Notes: generated by a model not told the origin, from the letters alone. A stretch of DNA of 64,000 bases from DASSFG01 sp035547915 (GCA_035547915.1 DASZTS010000029.1:1-64000), one strand, 5' to 3'; positions 1-8,845 are shown, counted from the stretch's first letter. Numbers and translations: made by a program.

Positions 1-460
1 ACACCCCCTTCGGCCAGCGCTTGGTGCCTTCGAGCGCCTCGCCCGTTTCCAGCAGGCTCTTGAGACTGGCCAGGATATGCGGCCAGCCGCCGGACACCGC
101 CTCGATGAGCTTCGAGCCGGGCTTATCCATCTCGTGGATGATCGTGAGCTTGACCGTTTCTCCCAACTGCTCGAGCTCGTAGGTCAACCGCGAATATCCC
201 TCGACTCGCAACTCGGGCTTGAATTCATTGCGCCAACTCAGAACGAGTCGGCGCGGCGGCTCGATTTCCAGAATCTCTCCGCTGTCGGCGACGCGCCCGT
301 CGGGAATCAGGATCCGCCACGATGCGCCGGGCGTCCAGGCACATTCGTGCGTCGTCTCGCACCAGTAGCGGCGTGTGAATTCGGGATCGATCAGCGCCTG
401 CCACAGCTTCTCGGGCGTCGTGCGGATATAGGTCACATAGACGAATCGCGAATCAGCCAT
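1..460 (-). CDS. AHSA1/SRPBCC-domain protein, 3' end cut by window edge
   Basis: This gene encodes a START-like (SRPBCC, AHSA1 subfamily) protein. Such proteins have a hydrophobic ligand cavity; their substrates are usually unknown. The N-terminus MADSRFVYVTYIRTTPEKLW is the typical first strand and helix, followed by ALIDPEFTRRYW and, later, GGWPHILASLKSLLETGEAL, the family's C-terminal helix. The frame is still open at base 1, but about 153 residues are visible, close to the usual 145-165, so only the tail is missing. The start codon overlaps the upstream ArsR stop by 8 nt (ATGGCTGA), which indicates translational coupling. ArsR-AHSA1 pairs are common in bacteria, and the regulator usually controls the pair. 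The ligand is unknown. Confidence 0.85.
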   Translation of the reverse strand, partial: MADSRFVYVTYIRTTPEKLWQALIDPEFTRRYWCETTHECAWTPGASWRILIPDGRVADSGEILEIEPPRRLVLSWRNEFKPELRVEGYSRLTYELEQLGETVKLTIIHEMDKPGSKLIEAVSGGWPHILASLKSLLETGEALEGTKRWPKGV

Positions 461-773
461 CGTTTTCTCCTTCGAGTTGTTTCTTCAATTCAGCGAGGGC
501 GCGCAGCCGTCCCCGTTCAAACTTGCCGATCCAACGATCGGCGATCTCGTGGATCGGCACGGGGTTCAAATAGTGCAGCTTCTCTCGGCCGCGCCGGATC
601 GTGACCACGAGCGACGCTTCCTCCAAGAGCCTGAGATGCTTCGTCACCGCCTGGCGGCTCATCTCCAGGTTTTCGCAGAGCTGTCCCAGCGTCTGCCCGC
701 TGTCGGAGTGCAACCGATCGAGCAGATGCCGGCGGCTGGCATCGGCCAGCGCCTTGAACACCTTGTCCTCCAT
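453..773 (-). CDS. ArsR-family transcriptional regulator (first ArsR-AHSA1 pair)
   Basis: This is a small winged-helix DNA-binding protein of about 106 residues. MEDKVFKALADASRRHLLDR is the classic ArsR helix 1, and the recognition region reads MSRQAVTKHLRLLEEASLV followed by the wing RRGREKLHYLNP. No metal-binding Cys motif (ELCVC type) is visible, so this is a non-metal ArsR of the kind found next to SRPBCC genes. The frame can be extended to a TTG at 800, but the ATG at 773 is preferred because it begins exactly at the conserved domain. It also leaves the palindrome at 797-812 upstream as a likely autoregulatory operator. It overlaps the downstream AHSA1 gene by 8 nt. Confidence 0.88.
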   Translation of the reverse strand: MEDKVFKALADASRRHLLDRLHSDSGQTLGQLCENLEMSRQAVTKHLRLLEEASLVVTIRRGREKLHYLNPVPIHEIADRWIGKFERGRLRALAELKKQLEGENDG

Positions 774-796
774 GTCCGGGTCCACGGGGCCATTAT

Positions 797-812
797 GCAA
801 CCATTTGGTTGC
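797..812. promoter_or_regulatory. Palindrome upstream of ArsR, probable operator
   Basis: GCAACCATTTGGTTGC has 6-bp perfect arms around ATTT and lies 24-39 nt upstream of the ArsR start at 773. It shares the AACC-N4-GGTT core with the palindrome in front of the second ArsR gene (2215-2230). That the ArsR protein binds it is inferred from position and symmetry only. Confidence 0.55.
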
Positions 813-956
813 CTGTCAAGGAGGGCTGAGCCGAACAACTACGCGTGGATGTCGAGCGAGCGCTTTCCCCCTTCGATGCGCACTCGCTACGATGCATGGT
901 CGGCCTCGCAGCCTGAGTCTGGGCGCGAAAGCGACGGTCGATCGAAAGGCACGACG

Positions 957-1433
957 ATGAACCAACCGACACAACCCGATGCCGACATCTTGTCGCAATT
1001 GCGCGCCCTGGTCGAAAACGAACGCGATCTTTTGGCCAACATGGCCAACTGCGCGGCGCTCTTGTACCACGGCCTCGCCGAGGTGAACTGGGCCGGGTTC
1101 TACTTACTGAAACGCGGGCAGCTCGTGCTGGGGCCGTTCCAAGGACGGCCGGCCTGCGTACGCATCGATCTGGGTCGCGGCGTGTGCGGCACGGCGGCCG
1201 CGCGGCGCGAGACGATCGTCGTGCCCGACGTCCATCAGTTCCCAGGGCACATCGCCTGCGACGACCGCTCGCGCTCCGAGATGGTGGTGCCGATGCTGGC
1301 CGGAGATGTACTCCTCGGCGTGCTCGACCTCGACAGCCCCCGCCTCGGTCGTTTCGGCGCCGCCGACACGCGCGCGCTCGAAGAAGTCGTGAGGACGCTA
1401 TTAGCTGGGTCGGACGTGGACCAGCCTAACTAG
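957..1433 (+). CDS. msrC: Free methionine-(R)-sulfoxide reductase (GAF domain)
   Basis: This is a single-GAF-domain enzyme of 158 residues that reduces free L-methionine-(R)-sulfoxide to methionine, a cytosolic oxidative-damage repair step. The three cysteines of the fRMsr family are present: C67 (GRPACVRI), C77 (GRGVCGTAA) and C101 (HIACDDRSRSE). The WAGFYLL segment and the C-terminal LLGVLDLDSP are also typical. The ATG at 957 begins at the family's usual N-terminal length, although the frame is open much further upstream. The gene lies on the plus strand between two minus-strand ArsR-AHSA1 pairs, and its 3' end overlaps the end of the convergent AHSA1 gene by 8 bp. The family assignment is firm. 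Confidence 0.92.
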   Translation: MNQPTQPDADILSQLRALVENERDLLANMANCAALLYHGLAEVNWAGFYLLKRGQLVLGPFQGRPACVRIDLGRGVCGTAAARRETIVVPDVHQFPGHIACDDRSRSEMVVPMLAGDVLLGVLDLDSPRLGRFGAADTRALEEVVRTLLAGSDVDQPN

Positions 1434-1860
1434 CGCAGGCGCCGGCCGACGAGCCGAAGCGCTGTCCGAGCATCGACAGCACCCAGGTCCAGCCGTCTTT
1501 GTGCTGGCGGCCCATCTCATCATCGGGCACGCCGGAATGCCGCAACGTGACCTCCGTCTGATTCCCCCGCGGCTCGAAGGTGACGTTGACGACCGATTCG
1601 ACACCCTTGGTCCCTTCCGACACCCAGGTGTACTCCACGCAACGGGGTCGATCGATTCGCGTGAACCGCCCGTAGTGGGGCCAGGTGCGGCCCTCGTGCT
1701 GTACGGCCAGGTAGAACAGTCCGTCCACGACGACATTCACAATGACGCGATGCGCACCGAACCAGGGTCCGCCGGGACTCTTCGGATCGATCCAGACATC
1801 GAACACGGCTTCGGGCGGCGCGGCGATCGTGCGGGTAACGGTGATATCGGTGAGATTCAT
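1426..1860 (-). CDS. AHSA1/SRPBCC-domain protein (second pair)
   Basis: This is a START-like fold protein of 144 residues. MNLTDITVTRTIAAPPEAVF followed by DVWIDP is the canonical SRPBCC N-terminus. The end, around GVPDDEMGRQHKDGWTWVL, is the conserved C-terminal helix with its GW signature. The frame runs further upstream, but the ATG at 1860 coincides with the start of the fold and overlaps the ArsR stop as ATGA (4 nt), so this start is well supported. The protein is cytosolic and the ligand unknown. Together with the gene upstream it forms a two-gene ArsR-AHSA1 operon paralogous to the one at 1-773. Confidence 0.9.
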   Translation of the reverse strand: MNLTDITVTRTIAAPPEAVFDVWIDPKSPGGPWFGAHRVIVNVVVDGLFYLAVQHEGRTWPHYGRFTRIDRPRCVEYTWVSEGTKGVESVVNVTFEPRGNQTEVTLRHSGVPDDEMGRQHKDGWTWVLSMLGQRFGSSAGACAS

Positions 1861-2186
1861 GGGGGTACCTCGTGTTTGTCGGCAAAGAATTGTTCGAGTC
1901 GATCCAAGCGAACGTTCCAGAACCGTTCGTATGTGCTCACCCACTGCGCCACCGCGCGCAACGGCTCGGCAGAGAGCTCGAGCGTGTTCTCACGGCCATG
2001 GCGTTTACGCTTCACCAACCCGGCTCGCTCCAAAATCCGCACATGCTTGCACACGCCGGTGAGCGTCATAGCGAACGGGGCGGCCACGTCCGAGATGCGA
2101 GCCGGACCGCCCGCGAGTCGACCCAGGATCGCGCGCCGAGTCGGATCCGAAACGGCAACCAGGACCTGATCCAAGCGGCTGACCAT
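1857..2186 (-). CDS. ArsR-family transcriptional regulator (second ArsR-AHSA1 pair)
   Basis: This winged-helix repressor-type protein has 109 residues. It opens MVSRLDQVLVAVSDPTRRAI, the standard ArsR helix 1, and continues with the helix-turn-helix MTLTGVCKHVRILERAGLV and the wing KRHGRENTLEL. No metal-site cysteines are seen. The ATG at 2186 is chosen over the longer frame to 2258 because the domain begins there and because the longer version would run through the perfect palindrome at 2215-2230, the likely operator. It is translationally coupled (ATGA) to the AHSA1 gene. Confidence 0.88.
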   Translation of the reverse strand: MVSRLDQVLVAVSDPTRRAILGRLAGGPARISDVAAPFAMTLTGVCKHVRILERAGLVKRKRHGRENTLELSAEPLRAVAQWVSTYERFWNVRLDRLEQFFADKHEVPP

Positions 2187-2214
2187 TCTCGACCAAGACT
2201 GAGTGGCACGATAG

Positions 2215-2230
2215 TGAACCGATCGGTTCA
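2215..2230. promoter_or_regulatory. Perfect 16-bp palindrome upstream of second ArsR
   Basis: TGAACCGATCGGTTCA is its own reverse complement and lies 29-44 nt upstream of the ArsR start at 2186. It shares the AACC-N4-GGTT core with the palindrome at 797-812, which is at almost the same distance from the paralogous ArsR. Function as the ArsR operator is inferred. Confidence 0.6.
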
Positions 2231-2294
2231 GTATGCCGCCAAGTCGGGATCGAGTCAAATCAAACGAGAGACCGGGCCGTCACGCCTCGGTCGG

Positions 2295-5200
2295 TTATCG
2301 CCAAAGCGAGCGCAAACCGTCCTTCATGCGATCGTAAAACCCGGTCTTGGGCGGCGGCGCGGACGAGGCGGTGCGCCGAGGGCGAGGGCTCTTGGCGATC
2401 GGCTCCTCATCCAGCGGCACGAAGGCGCGCAGGTAACGCGGCCAATAACCGTCGAGCAATTGCCAGCAATCCGCGTACTCGTGCTTCTCGAGTTTGTCGC
2501 CCGCCCGCTGGATCGCCAGCCAAACGAGCGTTACGAGCCGGCTGCCGTCGAGCTTCTCCAGATCGAACAGCCTGACTTCGTCGAGCCAGACGTCGCCGTT
2601 CCCCTCGCACGTGAAGCGCAACCGCAAGGGCGACAGCCCATCGGCGGGCAAGTTCGAGAACTCGAAGCGGAACTCTTTCCATTCGTCGCTCAACTGTTGA
2701 CCGTTCGCGGTGCCCGGCAAATCGGCATGAGGTCGATAGGCTCCGCCGGCATGTTGACCTTCCAGGCCGATCGTCAATTTCGGCGGTCGCGTCGCGTCGT
2801 TGGCGCGCATCCAGACCGACACCAGCAGCCAGCCGGTGGCGGGCGGCGCGAAGGGCGAGCTGGTGAATGTGACCTTGTTGCCGTGGACCGACAACCGGGC
2901 GGAATGCCGACCGGCGTGCGGCTCCTCTCGATCGAGCGTCACTTCGCCCGCTTGTGGCGTCGCTCCACGCGAGCCTGGCGCGGCGGATGTGCTTTCCCAA
3001 TCGGCGATACCGGTCCGCGCCGCTTGCTCGAAATCGCGGTTCGCCGGAGCGCCGAGCGGCTGAGGTTCCTTGAGCACACGGGCGCGTTCGGTGAGATCCT
3101 GGATGCGCGCCTCGAGGCGATGCTGGACCTCCGCATCCAGTTCAGCGTGAGGCTCCGAGAATTTCACGTTGGCGGCCGAGAAACGGACCGACACCAGATC
3201 ATAGGGTTCCAGCGAGACGGTCCAGGATTGTTTGCGAAAACTGTCGCCCACGGGCCTCGCCAAGCTGTCAGGGTAAAGGCTCAGCATCGTGCATTCCGCC
3301 GGCTTCTCCACCGTCAGGTTGACTTTCACCCTCCACGGCGAATCGTTGGCGAAATAGACGTACGTGCGGCCCCCATGCGATAGCGAGCGGACCGTGACCG
3401 GCTGGGAGTCACCTACGACGGTTTCGAACGGGGCGTCGGGCAGACCGCAGAATGCGGCCACCAGCTTCCCCATTTCGTGTTCCTGACCGATGGGCAACAT
3501 TCGGCCGCCATCGAAGATCGCCCGGGCGTCGAGCGTAGCCATGGCATGCACGAATCGCCTGCGGTTGTGTGCACCGGCGGGGAGCGGTTGGGCCACGATC
3601 CGTGCCGGAACTCCCTTAAAGGGATTCTGGGCGTCGAACGCGGCCAACCGGCCTTCTTGCGGTTCGTGGTAAAAGAGCGCGGCGCGGGCCGGCAAATCGG
3701 CAAACAAGCGATCGAACTGCGGATCGAGGTTCACTTCCAGGTTGACGGCCTGGGCGGGGAGCGATTTGAGCGGTGCGATACGGTTGGGCCGTATCAGCAC
3801 CACTTTGTCGTCCTCGAACAATTTGGGCGCGATGCCGACACTGGCGAGCGAATCTTCGTTCTTCGTCGTCACCCGCTTGAGCACCGGCCGCAGCTCGCGC
3901 GCCAGTTCGGGACGATCGAACAGTCCCGACCCTGCGAGATAGAGCCGCAGACCTTCACGATCTTCGGCCATCGCTTCCTGCATCCGCCGGTAGAAGGCGG
4001 CCATCGTTTCGGCCCGCCACGTCAACCATTTCGCACGCTCGGCACCTTCGAGCGGCGCCGGTCGGCCCCCGGGCAACTTCTCGGCCGGTGACAGACGGAT
4101 CTTGGTGGCCGCTTGAAATCGGGTCAGTGTCCGCTGATCGAAACCGCAGTCGCCTCCCGGCAACTGAGCGTATCCGTTGGCGGTGAGCTGTAGCGCTACG
4201 CCGCCGAACGAGGAATGGTGCCGGTAGCGCGCGACGAACTCACGCACCACGTCGATCATCGCCTCTTGCACGCGGGGGTCGAGCGGATTGTAGTACGGCG
4301 CCAACAATTGCCGTGGCGGATGGCGCTTCAGCCAAGGCTGCCCGTCGCGCTCGACCAACTCCAAGCCGGCGCTTTCGTCGTCGCGGCGCAGCCCTTCCAG
4401 CGCCGGCAGCGGTGTCGAAAAGTCGAGCGCCGGAATGAGCGTCAGCCCCTCGCGATCGAACAGACGAAACAGGAGTTCCACGACGTCTTTGCGCTGGGCG
4501 TCCTGTCCGGACGTGAAATACGCGCCCGTGTCGTAGCGGGGCGTCGGTTGCACGAGTTGGCTGGGATAGAGGGCGCTCCCCTCGGCCAGCACGGTGAGCA
4601 TCAAGCCGTTATGGCCCATGTAGTGCAGATATTCGACGAGGCGCGTGCCTCCTTCATAGAACGTCCGCCAGTCGTGCAGATAGAACTTCTTGACGGGCTC
4701 GAGCGTCTGACTGGCCGAAAAATTTTCGCCGAACATCGGCCGATCGTAATATCCGGCCAGCAGCCTCCCCTCGCGCTCGGTACCCGCGGGAAATCGTCGC
4801 GGGAGCATCGAGTGACTCCGCCAATCGTCGCGCTGCATCATCGTACCGACGTTCGCCTGACGCGGGCCGAGCACGCGAATCTTTCCGTACACCGCCTTCA
4901 CACCGTCGAGCCGTAGGAGCGGTGTCTTGGTGCGTGGCCAGAAGACCAACCGGTGAACGGCCATCTTGGCTTCCGACGGATCGCCCTCGTCGGGGAGATA
5001 CACGCCCGAGTCGAGCCCGATGGGCGACAAGACGCCCGCCTGATTCGGCTCCACGACACTGATGCCGAGAAGCTGAGGAATGTCACTCGGAAACTGCACT
5101 TCGACGATATGCGCTTCGCCCGGCTTCTGGATCGGCAGGGGATAGGCCTCCCAGCCGGCCGAAGCCCCGTCCGCCCCGATTTGCACCAAAGTCCCGAGCG

Positions 5201-6218
5201 ACGGATGTTGAAATACCGCCGTATTACCGCTGCGCAACGGCTTACGCAGCGAAGAAACCATGGGGATGTTCGGCAGTTGCTGCCACAGGCTCGGATTGGC
5301 GGGGTCGATTTCTACTAGCGGCGGCTCCGCCGGAAGCTCTGTGGTGCTATCGGGCATGCGCGGGTCGGCGCTGAGCACCAACACTTGCACGCGCCGGGTG
5401 CCGCTGAGCGGTTGCCACAATCCGAGCCGTTGACGGCTGGCCTGCAATTCGATGTCGTACACGCCTTCTTTCGGCGGCAACGTGACCGAGAAGGCAATAC
5501 CCGCGGCAGAGCCATCGGCGTCCAGTTGTGCGTACTCGTCGTGCTGGAATGCTTCCGATTTCTCGCTCACCCCCAACAGTCGCGCCTGCACGCGGACGCG
5601 CGAGCCGGCGGCTTCGACCAGGAAGTTGGGCGTGACCGTCATCTCCAACGCTTCGCCGGGCTGGTAGATCAGCGCCGGCCGATCGATCTCGACACGCAGC
5701 TTGTCACCCGGCGCACGCTGTACCTGCAAATAGTTCTTTCGCTCGTCCAAACGTGCCGAATACGACCCTTTGATCACTTGTGCGAGCGGAATCTGGGCCG
5801 GTGTTCCGCTGTTCGGATCGTCGGCCGCCGAGAGCGAGACGAACAGCGTCGCATCAACGGGAGCGATAACGTCGACGTCGACCCCGTCGTAGGGGCGCGC
5901 GCTCGGCTCGCTCACCTGCAGCCGTCCTTCGTCGATCCATATCGAGCCCGGTTCGTCGGCCTCGATCCCCAGCGGCTCGGCCCGCCGAAGCGTTCCTTCG
6001 CTGAGGGCGATGGTGCCCGTCCATTTGCGGGCCAATCCGTTGCCCCATTCGATGCGCAACCGGACGGTAGGCTTGGGCACGATCTCGCCATCGTCGTCCG
6101 TTGCGGCCGATGCCACGGCCGAAAGGCAGAGGGCCAGCGCAGCAAGCAGCCGTGCGACCACGCTTAAGGCGCATGCCAGCGGTCGCCACGCCGAGCTCGG
6201 ACGACATGGCCCGATCAT
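2295..6218 (-). CDS. Very large secreted protein, glycosidase-like barrel plus C-terminal carbohydrate-binding-like module
   Basis: This is an exported protein of 1307 residues with no firm family assignment. A signal peptide is clear: a basic start, a long Leu/Ala/Val core and cleavage near ASAATDDD at about residue 38. The first 350 residues or so look beta-rich, like the Ig/macroglobulin-type modules of extracellular proteins. The middle (roughly 500-900) has features of a glycoside-hydrolase TIM barrel: LVEYLHYMGHNGLM, then LIPALDFSTPLP, then a YYNPLDPRVQEAMIDVVREF segment as in family-10-like putative glycosidases. The C-terminal 1080-1240 stretch (EEPHAGRHSARLSV, then GDVWLDEVRLFDLEK) resembles a CBM4/9-type jelly roll. 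It stands alone on the minus strand. A role in polysaccharide handling outside the cytoplasm is inference; catalytic residues could not be assigned. Confidence 0.75.
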   Translation of the reverse strand: MIGPCRPSSAWRPLACALSVVARLLAALALCLSAVASAATDDDGEIVPKPTVRLRIEWGNGLARKWTGTIALSEGTLRRAEPLGIEADEPGSIWIDEGRLQVSEPSARPYDGVDVDVIAPVDATLFVSLSAADDPNSGTPAQIPLAQVIKGSYSARLDERKNYLQVQRAPGDKLRVEIDRPALIYQPGEALEMTVTPNFLVEAAGSRVRVQARLLGVSEKSEAFQHDEYAQLDADGSAAGIAFSVTLPPKEGVYDIELQASRQRLGLWQPLSGTRRVQVLVLSADPRMPDSTTELPAEPPLVEIDPANPSLWQQLPNIPMVSSLRKPLRSGNTAVFQHPSLGTLVQIGADGASAGWEAYPLPIQKPGEAHIVEVQFPSDIPQLLGISVVEPNQAGVLSPIGLDSGVYLPDEGDPSEAKMAVHRLVFWPRTKTPLLRLDGVKAVYGKIRVLGPRQANVGTMMQRDDWRSHSMLPRRFPAGTEREGRLLAGYYDRPMFGENFSASQTLEPVKKFYLHDWRTFYEGGTRLVEYLHYMGHNGLMLTVLAEGSALYPSQLVQPTPRYDTGAYFTSGQDAQRKDVVELLFRLFDREGLTLIPALDFSTPLPALEGLRRDDESAGLELVERDGQPWLKRHPPRQLLAPYYNPLDPRVQEAMIDVVREFVARYRHHSSFGGVALQLTANGYAQLPGGDCGFDQRTLTRFQAATKIRLSPAEKLPGGRPAPLEGAERAKWLTWRAETMAAFYRRMQEAMAEDREGLRLYLAGSGLFDRPELARELRPVLKRVTTKNEDSLASVGIAPKLFEDDKVVLIRPNRIAPLKSLPAQAVNLEVNLDPQFDRLFADLPARAALFYHEPQEGRLAAFDAQNPFKGVPARIVAQPLPAGAHNRRRFVHAMATLDARAIFDGGRMLPIGQEHEMGKLVAAFCGLPDAPFETVVGDSQPVTVRSLSHGGRTYVYFANDSPWRVKVNLTVEKPAECTMLSLYPDSLARPVGDSFRKQSWTVSLEPYDLVSVRFSAANVKFSEPHAELDAEVQHRLEARIQDLTERARVLKEPQPLGAPANRDFEQAARTGIADWESTSAAPGSRGATPQAGEVTLDREEPHAGRHSARLSVHGNKVTFTSSPFAPPATGWLLVSVWMRANDATRPPKLTIGLEGQHAGGAYRPHADLPGTANGQQLSDEWKEFRFEFSNLPADGLSPLRLRFTCEGNGDVWLDEVRLFDLEKLDGSRLVTLVWLAIQRAGDKLEKHEYADCWQLLDGYWPRYLRAFVPLDEEPIAKSPRPRRTASSAPPPKTGFYDRMKDGLRSLWR

Positions 6219-6363
6219 CTTGGTGGCCCAAGGAATGGAACTGGTTGGACGGAAAACGGCAAGACAAGTTCTGCCGGAAAGGGCCGGGATTATAGTGACG
6301 CACCGCCGAGAGAACTACATCATCTTCCCCGCAATTCGGGCCAAACCCGGATGACGATTGCCC

Positions 6364-6391
6364 TTGCAAGGCGTTCCAGCCAATCTATAAT
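6364..6391 (+). promoter_or_regulatory. Sigma70-type promoter ahead of tRNA-Gly and tig
   Basis: TTGCAA (6364-6369) and a perfect TATAAT (6386-6391) are separated by 16 bp. The tRNA-Gly gene begins about 87 bp downstream, with tig-clpP-clpP following in the same direction. It is the best consensus promoter noticed in the window; a promoter search was not run over every gap. Confidence 0.65.
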
Positions 6392-6477
6392 CCGGTGGTT
6401 CGGGCTTTTCCGTGCAGGCATTGCCGCTGGTCATGGGAGAGCTGCCGCCGTGGCTTGCTTTTTGCCGGCCTGGTCGA

Positions 6478-6550
6478 GCGGGTGTAGCTCAGTTGGTAGA
6501 GCGCCACCTTGCCAAGGTGGTTGTCGTGGGTTCGAATCCCATCACCCGCT
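6478..6550 (+). tRNA. tRNA-Gly (anticodon GCC)
   Basis: The full cloverleaf is readable: acceptor GCGGGTG pairs with CACCCGC, D arm GCTC...GAGC, anticodon stem CCACC/GGTGG around the loop TTGCCAA (anticodon GCC), a five-base variable loop, and T arm GTGGG-TTCGAAT-CCCAT. The discriminator base is T6550. CCA is not encoded; the sequence continues CTCTTTTTGC, a T-run that may help termination. The trigger factor gene starts about 97 bp downstream. Confidence 0.97.
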
Positions 6551-6647
6551 CTTTTTGCATTTATTGGGGTCGTTGGCCGGCACCAGCAACGAACACCTCG
6601 TATTCACTTTGCCGGCATTTTGCGCCGGTTTTGGAGCAAACCGTCTT

Positions 6648-8168
6648 ATGGCACCCATCGACGATGAAGAAAGCGACGCCGCCGCGATCGACGAGTCTGG
6701 CGATACGGTAGAGGGCGAAGAACGGCCGAAGCTCAACCTCGACGTGAAAATCGACTCGCGCAGCGCCTGCGAGCGTCATATCACGGTCACCATTCCGCGC
6801 GACGATATCGATCGATATCTCAATTCGGCCTATGGCGACATGATGGACAAGGCCGTCGTGCCGGGTTTCCGGGCCGGGCGAGCTCCGCGCAAGTTGGTGC
6901 AATTGCGCTTTCGCAAAGAGGTCGGCGAGCAGGTGAAAGGCTCGCTGTTGATGGATAGCCTCGAACAGATCTCCGAAAGCCACGACCTTTCTCCGATCAG
7001 CGAACCCGATTTCGATCCGACGGCAGTAACGGTGCCCGAGGCGGGTCCGATGGTCTTCGAGTTCGACATCGAAGTGCGACCCGAGTTCGATCTGCCCAAT
7101 TGGAAGGGGCTCAAGATCGAGCGGCCGGTGCGCGAATTCTCGGACAAAGACATCGAACGCCAGATGAAAGACATCCTGGCGAAACATGGCAAGCTCGTGC
7201 CGCATGAAGGCCCCGCCGATATCGGCGACTATCTCACGCTCAACATGACGTTCAAGGACGGTGAGAACGTCATCTCGACGGTCAACGAAGAAGTCATCCG
7301 CATCCGCCGCACGCTCAAATTCCGCGACGGCAATGTGGAGGGTTTCGACAAGCTGATAAAGGGCGTGGAAGCGGGGCAAAAGCGTGTCGGCCAGGCCAAG
7401 CTCACGGCCGACGCCCCCAACGATGCCCTCCGCGGCAAAACGATCACGGCGGAGTTCGAGGTACTCGAGGTCAAGAAGCTCGAGCTGCCGGAACTGTCGC
7501 GGTCATTCCTCGAACAGATCGGCGATTTTGATTCGCCGGGCGAGCTCCGCGACGCAGTCAAAGACATGCTCGAGCGACGCCTGAGCTACGAGCAGCAGAA
7601 GCGGGCTCGGCAACAGATTCTTGCGGCGTTGACGGTGGCGGCCAATTGGGATCTGCCGCCCGCGCTCTTGAAGCGACAGTCGCAGCGCGAGCTGGAACGT
7701 GCGGTGCTCGAATTGCGGCGCAGCGGCTTCAGCGACAATGAGGTCCGCCTGCACGAGAACGAGCTCCGCCAGAACAGCCGAGCCAATACGGCGCGGGCGC
7801 TCAAGGAACATTTCATCCTCGAGCGGATCGCCGAAGAGCAGAAGATCGAGGACACTCCCGACGATTACGAAGTCGAGATCTCCCTGATTGCCCAGCAGAG
7901 CGGCGAGAGTCCGCGTCGCGTGCGGGCACAGCTCGAGAAGCGCGGCCTGATGGACTCGTTGCGTAATCAGATCATCGAGCGCAAGGCCATCGAGCTGATC
8001 ATGGAGCACGCCACGTTCACCGACGTGCCCTACGAGTTGGAAGGGGACGATGCCGAAGCCGTCGACCAGGCGGCCGGTGGCGAGGAGATCGAGATCCCCG
8101 AAGCCGAAAACTCCGACGAGCCGGCCGAGGCGCCCTACCGGGCCGAACAACACTCCGGCAACCAGTAA
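6648..8168 (+). CDS. tig: Trigger factor (ribosome-associated chaperone, PPIase)
   Basis: Trigger factor binds the ribosome exit tunnel and shields nascent chains. The 506-residue protein has the three family parts: an N-terminal ribosome-binding domain with the signature loop GFRAGRAP (73-80; usually GFRxGKxP), a central FKBP-like domain (about 180-280), and a long helical C-terminal chaperone domain. It is longer than the E. coli protein (432) because of an acidic N-terminal extension of about 28 residues and an acidic disordered tail after about residue 460. The ATG at 6648 is used; upstream in-frame sequence runs through the tRNA and is not coding. It is followed by two clpP genes, as tig commonly precedes clpP in bacteria, so the three probably form an operon. 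Confidence 0.95.
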   Translation: MAPIDDEESDAAAIDESGDTVEGEERPKLNLDVKIDSRSACERHITVTIPRDDIDRYLNSAYGDMMDKAVVPGFRAGRAPRKLVQLRFRKEVGEQVKGSLLMDSLEQISESHDLSPISEPDFDPTAVTVPEAGPMVFEFDIEVRPEFDLPNWKGLKIERPVREFSDKDIERQMKDILAKHGKLVPHEGPADIGDYLTLNMTFKDGENVISTVNEEVIRIRRTLKFRDGNVEGFDKLIKGVEAGQKRVGQAKLTADAPNDALRGKTITAEFEVLEVKKLELPELSRSFLEQIGDFDSPGELRDAVKDMLERRLSYEQQKRARQQILAALTVAANWDLPPALLKRQSQRELERAVLELRRSGFSDNEVRLHENELRQNSRANTARALKEHFILERIAEEQKIEDTPDDYEVEISLIAQQSGESPRRVRAQLEKRGLMDSLRNQIIERKAIELIMEHATFTDVPYELEGDDAEAVDQAAGGEEIEIPEAENSDEPAEAPYRAEQHSGNQ

Positions 8169-8200
8169 GTCGTTTACTCTACAGTCAACCGCCCTTGGCG

Positions 8201-8836
8201 ATGAGCCACATGGACAATACCTGGCCCTCTCCGGTCAACCCGCAAGCCAACTATCGCGACTATCAGCGACAGCGCCAGATGACGCTCGGCGACCTGTTGT
8301 TGGAGAATCGCATCATTCTTCTGCAAGGCGAGATTCACGACGGGAACGCCAACGAGCTCGTGATGAAGCTGCTCTACCTGCAGAGTGAGAATCGCCGCAA
8401 GGACATCCATTTCTACATCAACTCGCCGGGCGGCAGCGTGACTGCCACGCTGGCCGTCTACGACACGATGCAGATTCTGACCTGTCCGGTGGCCACCTAT
8501 TGCATCGGCTTGGCGGCCAGCGGTGCCGCCGTGCTTTTGGCCGGTGGAACCTCGGGCAAGCGATTCGCCCTGCCGCACGCCAAGATGATGATCCACCAGC
8601 CCTACGGCCAGGTGGGAGGCCAGGTGTCGGACATCGAGATCCAAGCCGACGAGATCATTAAGACTCGTGAGGTGCTGAACGAGGTGCTGGCACAGCACAC
8701 CGGCCAGGCGATCGAACGGATCCGCAAGGACACCGATCGCGACTTTTATATGCATGCCCAGGCGGCGAAGGAGTATCACCTGGTCGACGATATCTTGACC
8801 AGGCCGCCCGCCACCCAGGAAGAAGAAGAGGAATAG
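8201..8836 (+). CDS. clpP: ATP-dependent Clp protease proteolytic subunit, first paralogue
   Basis: This is a ClpP serine peptidase of 211 residues, which forms heptameric rings fed by an AAA+ unfoldase. The catalytic triad can be placed at S107 (GLAASGAA), H132 (MMIHQP) and D177 (KDTDRDF), so it should be active. The residues after the nucleophile are Gly-Ala rather than the usual Met-Gly found in the next gene, a difference often seen in divergent ClpP paralogues. The tail is acidic (PATQEEEEE). The ATG at 8201 is preferred over a TTG six bases earlier; an ATG at 8210 is also possible. It lies 32 nt after tig and 9 nt before the second clpP. Confidence 0.94.
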   Translation: MSHMDNTWPSPVNPQANYRDYQRQRQMTLGDLLLENRIILLQGEIHDGNANELVMKLLYLQSENRRKDIHFYINSPGGSVTATLAVYDTMQILTCPVATYCIGLAASGAAVLLAGGTSGKRFALPHAKMMIHQPYGQVGGQVSDIEIQADEIIKTREVLNEVLAQHTGQAIERIRKDTDRDFYMHAQAAKEYHLVDDILTRPPATQEEEEE

Positions 8837-8845
8837 AGGCGCGCC

